In this document: positions 1 through 8,399 of the stretch, piece after piece
Layout of the letters: each line of letters opens with the position of its first letter
How positions within the stretch are numbered: the stretch's first letter is position 1
Assembly: GCA_910586895.1 (NCBI GenBank)
Contig: CAJUIW010000008.1
Location: 50,920-114,919 of the forward strand
Direction of reading: 5' to 3'
Source: an uncultured Muribaculaceae bacterium
GTDB lineage: Bacteria > Bacteroidota > Bacteroidia > Bacteroidales > Muribaculaceae
DNA length: 64,000 bases
Made by a program: the position numbers and the translations under genes
The notes under the pieces: model-generated
Database searches by the model: none
Told to the model about the DNA's origin: nothing
Seen by the model: only the letters and a program-made list of their open reading frames with translations

Positions 1-769
1 CTCCATGTCCGGCAGGAAGAATCTCCTGATTGAATGAACTCATGCCTGAGTTGCGTACAAGCAGGCGGTTGCCTTTCGAGTCAATCAGATAACGGTTTAC
101 GCCGCTTGAGCCCTGTACGGCCCATGTTTCGGTGCCTCCGCCAATGAATGATACGTCATTGATGCGCACGAGCTGGCTCTGATATTTCTGAAGGTCGGCA
201 ACTGATTTGGCTGCGTTGATTTCCTCGATGGTCATATCGAGGATGTTGACGTCGGCAGGAACTGGCAGTCCGTTGAGCTCCACATGAGCTTTCAGAACAT
301 CTTCCTCAAGGCGTCCTGTCTGCGGAGTGCCGTTGTAGGAATCCTCCTTGCCTATCTGGAACAGTCCGGCGTACTTACCGGCGTAAAGTCCGGTGACATC
401 AATGAACATCTCTTCGCCGATCTTGAATTTCTTGTAGGAATCCTTCAGGGCTACAGATATTGAAATAGCTCCGGTGGCGTCCTGAAGCACGATGTTCTGG
501 TAGATATTGCCGGTTGAGTCATTGGCTATCACACGACCGCCAAGAATCACATGTTCGCCATCGGTGTTGGCGGTTACCTGAGTGCAGTAGTTATTCTCAT
601 CCTGCCAGTACTGGCCTTTGAGTTCAGCTATGGTGGTGTTGGCTTTCCAGTCCGACGAGGGGATGGTCATCGGCGGCTGTGCAAGCTCCTCGTTGCAGCC
701 GGTCAGGGCTGCAGAGCTTACAGCGAGCAGAGCGGCAGCCAGCAGTGATTTCATAAATTTCATATTCAT
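1..769 (-). CDS. DUF5689-type lipoprotein, 3' end outside window
   Basis: The visible 256 codons begin MNMKFMKSLLAAALL and carry a lipoprotein signal with lipobox LTGC (Cys25), so the product is probably anchored in the outer membrane. The rest reads as a beta-rich domain resembling DUF5689, an OB-fold-like module found beside or fused to secreted nucleases in Bacteroidetes; the stretch around SSFNQEILPAGHG near the window edge fits that family. The gene continues past position 1, so the C-terminus is unseen. It starts 29 bases after the stop of the TonB-dependent receptor and is surely in the same transcript. A role as the surface partner of that receptor, perhaps binding nucleic acid, is inference. 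Met codons at 763 and 754 are alternative starts. Confidence 0.75.
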   Translation of the reverse strand, partial: MNMKFMKSLLAAALLAVSSAALTGCNEELAQPPMTIPSSDWKANTTIAELKGQYWQDENNYCTQVTANTDGEHVILGGRVIANDSTGNIYQNIVLQDATGAISISVALKDSYKKFKIGEEMFIDVTGLYAGKYAGLFQIGKEDSYNGTPQTGRLEEDVLKAHVELNGLPVPADVNILDMTIEEINAAKSVADLQKYQSQLVRINDVSFIGGGTETWAVQGSSGVNRYLIDSKGNRLLVRNSGMSSFNQEILPAGHG

Positions 770-798
770 CAATTTATTAAAGCGTTACGAATATTGAC

Positions 799-3561
799 TT
801 AGAAACGGAGGCCTACGTTGACAAATACCTTGATACCCTGGGCAAAGAAGTAGCGGTTGGGGTATTTGAGGCGATTGAAGTCAGTGTAGTCAAATCGTCC
901 CTGCTGGTAGCCGTAAGTCATTATGTTCTTTTTGTTAAGGATATTGTCGACGTTGAGGTTGAGGTTGAGCGACATCGAGCGGTTGATGTAGATGAGCTTG
1001 CCTATCGATGCGTTCAGGACAAAAGCGTTGTTGAGGCGCTCTTCGCCGGTGATGGCTTCCACAGCCTGAGCCAGCTGGTCAGGGTCGGGATAGCTTGTCC
1101 AGAGGTCGCCGAGGGCTTCGTGGCGTATGGGTGAGAGGTTGACGTAGCTGTTGCCCATCCATGAAGCGTTGACGTTGAAGAACCACATGCCGGGTGCTGC
1201 CCAGTCAAGACCGATGTTAACAGCTGTCTGGGGAGTGCCACCGATATGGTAGTTCTTGATGTAGACTGTTGTGGCGGTATCGGGCATCATGCCGTTTTCG
1301 TAGCTGCGCACTCCGGTAGGATTGTTCTTGTAGCGGTAGCTTGCAATGGTTCCGGCGGCTGTAGCTGTGAGGCTCGGGGTGATTTTGAATGCCATGCCGA
1401 GTTCAATACCCTTGTACACCTGACGTACGCCTTTCATCACGTAGTTCATGAATGTGGAGTACTGGTCATCGTAGTAAGATGTGCGTTCGGTCATATCCGA
1501 CATCTGTGTGTAGAATCCGGTGATTGATCCGCGGAAGCGGCGGTAGTTCCAGTTGTAGCCGAGGTCGGCCGAGAGGATGCGTGTGTTGGCGAGTCCGTCG
1601 ATAGCGGTGTCCTTGATACGGGGTGAAATGTAGGCGTATTCAAAGAGAGGAGCCTTTGTGGCGTATTCGGCGTGGCCTGTAATGGCGTTGCGGCCGTTGA
1701 ACTTGTATGTGGCGCCTACTTTTATAGCACCATTGTCGAAGCGGTGGTTTTCACCTTTGCCGTACGAATTGTTGGGAGCGCGTCCGTTGCGCATCTTACC
1801 GTCGCGGAAGAACTGTGTGTAGCTCAGTTCAAGGCCGTAGTTGATGTCCCAGTGGGGGAGCGCTATGGTGTTCTGTAGCCAAGCGGTGGCCTGAACGGCA
1901 TGGATGAAGTAGTTGTAGCCGAATATATCGCCGTCCTTTACCTTGCGGTTGGGGTCGTTGAGGTTGTTCTGCAGAATGTTGGGATTGTCAGGATAGTCAC
2001 GTTCGCTGAACTGGTCGATGTCGAGCCAGAATTCTCCGCCGAGCAGGTCGCGTATTGTCTTGTAGTAATGTGCGCGTGTCACATTGGCGGTGATACCTGC
2101 CTGGAGGTTCATGTAGCGGTTCAGACGGTGGTTGAGCACTGAGCTGAATATGAAGTTGAACTGGTCGGAATGACGGTTCTCCAGGATGTAGGTCGAGCCC
2201 TTCTGTGTAGCGTTGGGGTTCTCGCTGTTGTACATATTGTTGAGGTAGTTGGCCTGATACAGGTTGTTCCAGTCGAGCTGGCGGAACGATTCTGTGTGCC
2301 AGAGGTCGGTGTACAGGTCATAGGCCTCTTTGTTGTCGGCAAAGTAGGAGGGGAGATAGCGGTAGTAGTCAGGACGCGGATCACGTGCGTTGTACCAGTT
2401 CAGGGCCGATGTGCTGTAGTTGACCCAGCGTGCTGCGGCACCGGTATTGAGCTGAGTGCCGTTGCGGGGCTTCCATATCCAGTTGACAATGAATGTGGGG
2501 TCAAAAGTCTCAACTATCTTTGAACTGCGCTTCTTGCCGTCCTGATAGCCCCAGTTGGGGTTGTAGAGGTTTGTGCCGGCGAGCTGGTAAGCTTCGAGAT
2601 ATGTGGCTGAGTTTGTGGCGCGCTGTGTGGGCGCTCCGAAGGCTGTGAATGTCAGAGAGTGCTGACGGTTGAATTCCTTTTCGAGCGAGAGGAAGTAGCC
2701 TCCTGAATTGTAGAATGTGCCTGGGATGATACCCTCGTTGGCGTAACGTCCTATGGCACCTACTGTCAGACCCCATCCGCGGTCATTGATGCCGGTCGAG
2801 TACATGGCCATGGCACGCAGCTGATAGTTGGAATTGGTGTAGGCTATGCTTCCGTTGAATCCGGGAGCGTAGCTCGATGTGATGGTGTTGATATTGGCAC
2901 TTCCGCCTATGCCGCCGAAGCCGTAGGTGGCCGCACCCAGACCGATGGTGTTGGTGCGGTTGCGGAACGCGCGGTTCATACCTCCGAGGGTGGAGTAGTT
3001 GAAGCGTCCGCGGGCAAGGTCGTTGAAGGGGATACCGTTGATGTAGGTGGTGTTGAAGTACGAGTCATAGCCGCGTGTACGGAAGCGCATCAGGCTGAAG
3101 TTGTAGCTGGCGGCGTTGTAATACACGTTGTCGCCGGCTCCGGTGAGCACGCCTACTGACTGGGCGTTGCCCTCTTCATCCTCAAGGGCGGCCTGGTCGA
3201 AGATAGCTTCCTGCTGGCTTTCGTAGAATATATTGCCTGCGCCGGTGGTATTCTCAGCCTCAAGGCGCAGCACTCCGAGAGCAACGATAGTGGCAGGGGT
3301 GATTTTGACGGGTGAAGAAAGATCTTCATAGCCGTAGGCCATGACTACTATATCGTCGGTACCGGGAGTGGCACCTTCGATAATGAATTCACCTGTGGGG
3401 CCTGTTGTCACAGACAACCCCTGTTGATTGAGCATGACAATGGCGCCTGACACCGGATTGCCGGTGGTAGCGTCAATGATCTTACCCGACACGCCGGTTT
3501 TCTGGGCCAGGGCGGGCAGACATACTGTCAGCATCAATAGCAAAAACAGTTTTAGTCGCAT
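799..3561 (-). CDS. TonB-dependent receptor with carboxypeptidase-like N-terminal domain
   Basis: A 920-residue outer-membrane receptor. A signal peptide (MRLKLFLLLMLTVCLPALAQ) is followed by a carboxypeptidase-regulatory-like beta-sandwich (about 22-100), a plug region (about 120-230, with a TRGYDSYFN-type motif) and a long barrel rich in aromatic strands ending in a C-terminal Phe (VNVGLRF), as expected for outer-membrane insertion. It lacks the SusC-type plug signature and has no SusD partner, so it is an ordinary TonB-dependent transporter. It is the first gene of a minus-strand pair with the DUF5689 lipoprotein and is divergent to a secreted EEP nuclease. The substrate is unknown; nucleic-acid fragments, nucleotides or released phosphate/metal are possible from the neighbours only. 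Confidence 0.9.
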   Translation of the reverse strand: MRLKLFLLLMLTVCLPALAQKTGVSGKIIDATTGNPVSGAIVMLNQQGLSVTTGPTGEFIIEGATPGTDDIVVMAYGYEDLSSPVKITPATIVALGVLRLEAENTTGAGNIFYESQQEAIFDQAALEDEEGNAQSVGVLTGAGDNVYYNAASYNFSLMRFRTRGYDSYFNTTYINGIPFNDLARGRFNYSTLGGMNRAFRNRTNTIGLGAATYGFGGIGGSANINTITSSYAPGFNGSIAYTNSNYQLRAMAMYSTGINDRGWGLTVGAIGRYANEGIIPGTFYNSGGYFLSLEKEFNRQHSLTFTAFGAPTQRATNSATYLEAYQLAGTNLYNPNWGYQDGKKRSSKIVETFDPTFIVNWIWKPRNGTQLNTGAAARWVNYSTSALNWYNARDPRPDYYRYLPSYFADNKEAYDLYTDLWHTESFRQLDWNNLYQANYLNNMYNSENPNATQKGSTYILENRHSDQFNFIFSSVLNHRLNRYMNLQAGITANVTRAHYYKTIRDLLGGEFWLDIDQFSERDYPDNPNILQNNLNDPNRKVKDGDIFGYNYFIHAVQATAWLQNTIALPHWDINYGLELSYTQFFRDGKMRNGRAPNNSYGKGENHRFDNGAIKVGATYKFNGRNAITGHAEYATKAPLFEYAYISPRIKDTAIDGLANTRILSADLGYNWNYRRFRGSITGFYTQMSDMTERTSYYDDQYSTFMNYVMKGVRQVYKGIELGMAFKITPSLTATAAGTIASYRYKNNPTGVRSYENGMMPDTATTVYIKNYHIGGTPQTAVNIGLDWAAPGMWFFNVNASWMGNSYVNLSPIRHEALGDLWTSYPDPDQLAQAVEAITGEERLNNAFVLNASIGKLIYINRSMSLNLNLNVDNILNKKNIMTYGYQQGRFDYTDFNRLKYPNRYFFAQGIKVFVNVGLRF

Positions 3562-3707
3562 AAATCGATTGGTTTTGGTTATTTTAAGTATGAATATTGT
3601 CGGTTATCTATCATAAATCAGGAATATTGTGCTGATTGCTTTCATTCTGTCAGAATAGGCTTGGCAGCAATCAGGGCATAAACCCGGATGTTAATCATTT
3701 TAACTTT

Positions 3708-3715
3708 CAAAAGTA
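3708..3715 (-). promoter_or_regulatory. candidate -7 box (TACTTTTG) for TonB receptor
   Basis: On the minus strand this reads TACTTTTG, matching the Bacteroidetes -7 consensus TAnnTTTG. It lies about 145 bases before the receptor start. No clear TTTG -33 element is seen at the expected spacing. Confidence 0.4.
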
Positions 3716-3807
3716 CAAATAATTTTGGATAGACGGTGCGTAAATCCGGAAAAAACACATCATAATATAACTGCTGCAAAAGCGCTTGAAAAGCCATGAA
3801 ATATTTG

Positions 3808-3815
3808 TATATTTG
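3808..3815 (+). promoter_or_regulatory. candidate -7 box (TATATTTG) for EEP nuclease
   Basis: TATATTTG matches TAnnTTTG exactly. A weak TTGA lies 18 bases upstream in the -33 region. Transcription would begin near 3820, giving a leader of about 115 bases. Confidence 0.5.
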
Positions 3816-3938
3816 CATCAATGAACATGACTGGCACCTGTGAATAGGCCGTTGGTAGTCTATGTGGCGGGATTCATAGTTGTAATTCATGATATCAGCT
3901 GAAATAACCAATATTATCATTCTATATCTTCATTGACA

Positions 3939-4964
3939 ATGAAACGTATTCTGCTCGTAGCTGCCTTGATGGTATGCCTAAGCGCAAGCGCATTCAGCCA
4001 GTCGCGCGGACGGCTGGGCGTAGCTTTCTATAACCTTGAGAACCTGTTTGACACTATCAACAACAATGGGAAGTATGACCTTGAGTTCTCACCCCAGGGC
4101 TCGCGTCAGTGGACCGGCAAGCGCTATTGGTCGAAAATCAACAATCTGGCCCGTTGCATAGCTGAGATGAAGGCTGCCAACAACAATGTGGTGCCGGCCA
4201 TAATAGGCGTGAGCGAAATTGAGAACAAGGGTGTGCTTGACGATTTGGTAAAGGCTGCTCCGATTGCCGAATGGAATCTTCAGGTAGTGCACCATGACTC
4301 CCCCGACCGCCGCGGTGTGGATGTGGGGCTGCTCTACAATCCGGCGTACTTCCGTGTGCTCAATGTGACAAACCATCGCCTGGTGATACCGGGATATGAA
4401 TCATTCCGCACCCGCGACCAGATGTGCGTCACCGGACTGCTCGGCAAGACCAAGATAAGTGTCATAGTCAATCACTGGCCCTCACGTCTGGGCGGTCAGG
4501 AACAGTCGAGCTATCTGCGTGAGGCTGCCGCCGAACTCAGCAAGCATATAGCCGATTCGCTTTGGGCCATCGACCCGTATCAGGGTGTGATCATTATGGG
4601 CGACCTCAATGATGATCCCCACGACAAGTCATGTGCCAAATCGCTCGGTGCGCTCAAGGATATGAAGAAGGTGCAGGAGCATGGATTCTACAACCCCTGG
4701 TGGTCGCTGCTTGACAACGGTATCGGTACCCTGGCCTATAAAGGTTCATGGAATCTGTTTGACCAGATCATAGTCAGCGGCACTCTGCTCAAGGAGCATG
4801 CCAAGGGACGCATGCACTATGTAGGCTGCAAGGTGAATAACTTCGATTTCCTCTATGATACCGAAGGTTCACGTCAGGGCTACCCTCTGCGCACATATTC
4901 CGGAGGCGTATGGCTTGACGGATATTCCGATCACTTCCCCACGGAGATATTCCTCGGAATCTAA
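3939..4964 (+). CDS. secreted endonuclease/exonuclease/phosphatase family protein
   Basis: A 341-residue protein with an N-terminal signal peptide (MKRILLVAALMVCLSASAFSQ). The EEP fold signatures appear in order: YNLENLFDT (metal/catalytic Asn and acidic region), the NHWPSR block, GDLNDDP (catalytic Asp/Asn) and C-terminal SDHFP (catalytic His). These residues form the metal-dependent phosphodiesterase centre of DNase I-like enzymes, so the protein is probably an active exported nuclease or phosphodiesterase acting in the periplasm or at the surface. The ATG at 3939 is preferred over the TTG at 3933 because it directly begins a good signal peptide. The gene is divergent from the TonB receptor/DUF5689 pair, which suggests a shared role in using extracellular nucleic acid; that link is inference. 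Confidence 0.88.
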   Translation: MKRILLVAALMVCLSASAFSQSRGRLGVAFYNLENLFDTINNNGKYDLEFSPQGSRQWTGKRYWSKINNLARCIAEMKAANNNVVPAIIGVSEIENKGVLDDLVKAAPIAEWNLQVVHHDSPDRRGVDVGLLYNPAYFRVLNVTNHRLVIPGYESFRTRDQMCVTGLLGKTKISVIVNHWPSRLGGQEQSSYLREAAAELSKHIADSLWAIDPYQGVIIMGDLNDDPHDKSCAKSLGALKDMKKVQEHGFYNPWWSLLDNGIGTLAYKGSWNLFDQIIVSGTLLKEHAKGRMHYVGCKVNNFDFLYDTEGSRQGYPLRTYSGGVWLDGYSDHFPTEIFLGI

Positions 4965-5005
4965 GAATATTTCGTTTTTATACATAAATTTTAACCGAAT
5001 TATAT

Positions 5006-5013
5006 TATATTTG
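5006..5013 (+). promoter_or_regulatory. candidate -7 box (TATATTTG) for susC-like gene
   Basis: TATATTTG matches TAnnTTTG. Transcription would start near 5017-5018, at the foot of a hairpin (5017-5043), leaving a leader of about 150 bases before the SusC start at 5167. Confidence 0.5.
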
Positions 5014-5016
5014 CGT

Positions 5017-5061
5017 CATGGCTTTTCCGTAAGGAATGCCATGGCGCAATTTTGGTTTTTT
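5017..5061 (+). promoter_or_regulatory. leader hairpin 1 with U-tract, upstream of susC
   Basis: CATGGC (5017-5022) pairs with GCCATG (5038-5043), and an inner TTCC/GGAA stem closes a GTAA tetraloop. A T-rich stretch ending in six T (5056-5061) follows. It may be the terminator of the EEP nuclease gene (stop at 4964), a 5'-terminal stabilising hairpin of the susC mRNA, or an attenuator. It lies at the predicted transcription start. Confidence 0.5.
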
Positions 5062-5104
5062 GTAATCGAATTTTATTGATACTAAAATAATAAGTGAGAA
5101 TCCT

Positions 5105-5133
5105 ATACCATGTTATGGTATGGTCCATTTTTT
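5105..5133 (+). promoter_or_regulatory. leader hairpin 2 with U-tract, upstream of susC
   Basis: ATACCAT (5105-5111) and ATGGTAT (5115-5121) form a perfect 7-bp stem with a GTT triloop. Six T follow at 5128-5133. The shape is terminator-like but it sits inside the leader, 34 bases before the SusC start codon, so conditional termination is possible. Confidence 0.5.
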
Positions 5134-5166
5134 AACCTATATTAATTTTAATACCAGTATTAATTC

Positions 5167-8100
5167 ATGAAAAGAAAGTACATTTCTGTTCTGGCTGCTG
5201 TGAGTATGTTGGCTCCGGCTGGCGCTATCCATGCGCAACCTGCTGAGGGGGGGGTAGTTACGCATCTACCGCTCCTGTAGTTCAATCGTCCGACAAGTGT
5301 ACAGGGACGGCAGTGGATGAAAATGGCGATCCATTGGTCGGCGCCACAGTAAGTGTGGTGGGGACTAAAATCATGGGGGCCACAGACCTTGACGGACGTT
5401 TTAGTTTCAGTGGGGTTTCCAAAGGTGCAAAAGTGACAGTGAGTTTCATCGGGTATAATCCGGTGACGGTCACATGGGATGGAAGTCCACTTACAGTTAA
5501 GATGACCCCTGCGGCCAGCACCCTTGATGAGGTGGTGGTAGTGGGATTCGGCACACAGCGCAGGGCCAATATCACTGATGCTGTGACCACGGTGGACACC
5601 AAACGCCTTGAATCACGCCCGGTAACTAATCTGTCGCAGGCTCTGCAGGGAACTGTGCCAGGCCTTAACCTGAGCGCAAGTGCCTCTGGAGGTGAGCTCG
5701 GCAAGGCAATGGATGTCAATATCCGTGGAACAGGTACAATATCAACAGGATCAACCGCACAGACTCTTGTTCTTATTGACGGTATCGAGGGCAATATGAA
5801 TGACCTCAATCCTGACGATGTGAAGTCAATCTCAGTGCTCAAGGATGCTGCCGCAAGCTCCATCTACGGTTCACGAGCTGCATTCGGTGTGATTCTTATC
5901 ACCACAAAGAGAGGCGATGTAGGGCGTGCGCGTGTAAGTTATGCCGGCAATGCGCGTTACTACGGTCCCGGTTCGCTGCCCGATCTTATGAATTCATGGG
6001 ATTTTGCCAATTATTTCAACGATGCATCCCGCAATGGCGGATCGAATCCTATTTTCAATGATAATACTCTTGACCGTATCAAGAAATACCGTGCAGGAGA
6101 AATCACAACATCCACCATTGCCAATCCCGGCAATGGTAACTGGCAGTTCCATGAACAGGCCAATGATGATGTTGACTGGTATGATGTGCACTACAAGTGG
6201 TCATGGGCTCAGGAGCATAATCTGAACATAACCGGCGGTACAGAGAAGGCTCAGTACTATATATCAGCCAATTATCTGGGTCAGGATGGTAACCTGAGTT
6301 ATGGCGATGACCGTTTTGACCGCCTTTCGGTGAATGCACGTATCAATGCCCAGCCCTACAAATGGCTTGAAGTGGAAGCTATTACAAAATATGTATATAA
6401 GAAGCTTGACAATCCGCTTTATACTGATCTGGGAGGCCTGCTGTACCATGATATAGTGCGTATGTGGCCCATGATGCCATTTATGGACCCCAACGGACAT
6501 TATATGCGAAACGGTAAGATCGCGCAGCTCACCAGCGGCAGCCGCTCCAAGACATCGACCAACAATACATACCTTCAAGGGCAGCTGATATTCCATCCGT
6601 TGAAGAACTGGAACATATATGCCAATGTGGGTTACCGCATGATTAACCAGACTGTCATGCAGAACCTCAACCAGGTATATGAATACAATCAGGACAATAA
6701 GCCACTCACGCTTGCCTATGGCGGCAGTTATGGTGCCGGTCAGACAGGTGCCATGCAGACGTGGCTGAAGGATACTCACCTGACAACAAGTATACATACC
6801 GATTACTCTTTCGGATTTGATGACCACAAATTCAAGGTGATGGTGGGTATGAACACAGAGAAGTATAACGGACGTTGGCTTGGTGTGAGCCGTATGGACC
6901 TTATATCGGAGAAAGTGCCGGAAATAGGCGCCGCTACAGGTGACGACAAGATTACCGGTGCTCCGGCTTATTCATGGTCGACAGCCGGTTTCTTCGGACG
7001 TATCAACTATGACTACGGCAATAAATACTTCTTCACCGGAAATCTGCGTTATGACGGATCGTCGCGATTCCTCCGCAAGGACCGCTGGGGCACATTCGGG
7101 TCGGTTTCAGCCGGTTGGAATATCGCGGCCGAAGAATTCCTGGCCAAGGAGCAGACATTCATCAACCAGTTGAAGCCACGTATCTCATGGGGTACGCTCG
7201 GAAACCAGAACACCACATCGTATTATCCGATGTATCTCAATCAGTCAGTGACCGTCAACGGCGGCAGCTGGCTTATGGACGGAAGCAACCCCACAGTGGC
7301 CGGTAGCCCCGGTGTGATCAGCAACTCTCTTACATGGGAAACCATTGAGTCGCTCAATGTAGGTGTTGACCTCGCTCTGCTTAACAATCGGTTTACTTTG
7401 AATTTTGACTGGTATAACCGCAAGACAAAGAATATGGTGGGTCCCGCTTCTGAAATAGCCGGTATATTCGGTATCGGAATGCCCTCGTCGAACAACACTG
7501 ACCTATCTACCAAAGGTTGGGAGCTTGCATTGCAGTGGCAGGATGTGATAGGAAGCGTAAACTACAATGTAGGCTTCAACGTAAGTGACTCACGTACTTA
7601 TGTTGACAAATATCCTAATGCCGACAAGTCGCTCAGCACCTATTATGAAGGACAGGAATTAGGGCAGATATGGGGATACGTGACACACGGTATCGCCAAG
7701 AGTAAGGCAGAAATGGACGAATGGCTGGTGAACAACAAGCCCTCCTGGGGCTCAGGCTGGGGCGAAGGTGACATCATGTACACTGACCTCAACAATGACG
7801 GTATAATCAATACCGGAGCCAACACGCTGAGCGATCCGGGCGATATGAAGATTCTGGGCAACAGCACACCCCGCTATCGCTTCGGTGTTACCGCAGGCTT
7901 GGGATGGAACGGTATTGACTTCAGCATGTTCTGGCAGGGTGTTGGCAAGCGCGACCTTGCACTCGGCGGAGCCATGTTCTGGGGTGTGGTAGGTGATGAA
8001 TGGCAGTCAACCGGCCTTAACGAGCATCTTGACTACTACCGCCCGGCTGATACCGAGTCAAATCTTGGCCCCAATACAGAGGCATATTTCCCAAAACCGT

Positions 8101-8384
8101 ATATGAACAATACCAAGAACCAGCGTACTCAGAGCAAGTATATCCAGAATGGAGCATACATACGTCTGAAGAATATCCAGCTTGGCTACACATTCAAGAG
8201 ATCGCTTCTTGACAAGATTGGAATCGAGCATCTGCGTGTATATTTCAGCGGTGAGAATATCCTTACTTTCGATCACCTTCCCTCGGCCTTTGATCCTGAG
8301 ACAGTCAGCGGCGCCGGTTGGGGTAACGGTAAGACATATCCTCTTCAGAAGACATATTCCTTTGGACTTAATGTGACATTTTAA
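5167..8384 (+). pseudogene. SusC/RagA TonB-linked outer-membrane protein, frameshifted at a G8 tract
   Basis: The ATG at 5167 begins a clear signal peptide (MKRKYISVLAAVSMLAPAG...IHAQ), but this frame hits TAG at 5278-5280. The mature protein continues in a different frame (readable from 5247; first possible start GTG at 5313) to 8384. The shift falls on eight consecutive G (5247-5254). Nine G would join both frames into an intact protein of about 1072 residues reading ...QPAEGGGSYAST... The body has a carboxypeptidase-like domain (ENGDPLVGATVSV), a TonB-box-like TLDEVVVVGFGTQ, a plug with SVLKDAAASSIYGSRAAFGV typical of SusC, and a full barrel ending GLNVTF. Nothing else is damaged. It is therefore a phase-variable gene caught off, or an error in the homopolymer. 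Its partner SusD follows 15 bases downstream. As written, only a GTG start without signal peptide could make the body, which would not reach the outer membrane. Confidence 0.88.
5247..5254 (+). repeat. poly-G tract (G8) in susC-like gene
   Basis: Eight consecutive G sit just after the signal-peptide codons and exactly where the reading frame breaks. Adding one G or removing two restores the SusC frame. Such tracts are prone to slipped-strand mispairing and also to sequencing or assembly error. Confidence 0.9.
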
Positions 8385-8399
8385 ACGCATATCTGAAAA

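Larger units (their letters stand above)
3562..3938. other. divergent intergenic region (377 bp)
   Basis: This AT-rich gap separates the divergent TonB receptor and EEP nuclease genes. It holds one TAnnTTTG-type box facing each way (3708-3715 minus, 3808-3815 plus). I see no convincing small gene: the open frames inside it lack family resemblance and overlap the promoter boxes. Confidence 0.5.

Noticed and set aside
3642..3920. A 92-codon minus-strand frame in the divergent region
   Set aside because: It overlaps both predicted promoter boxes, has no signal or motif, and lies in AT-rich non-coding sequence.
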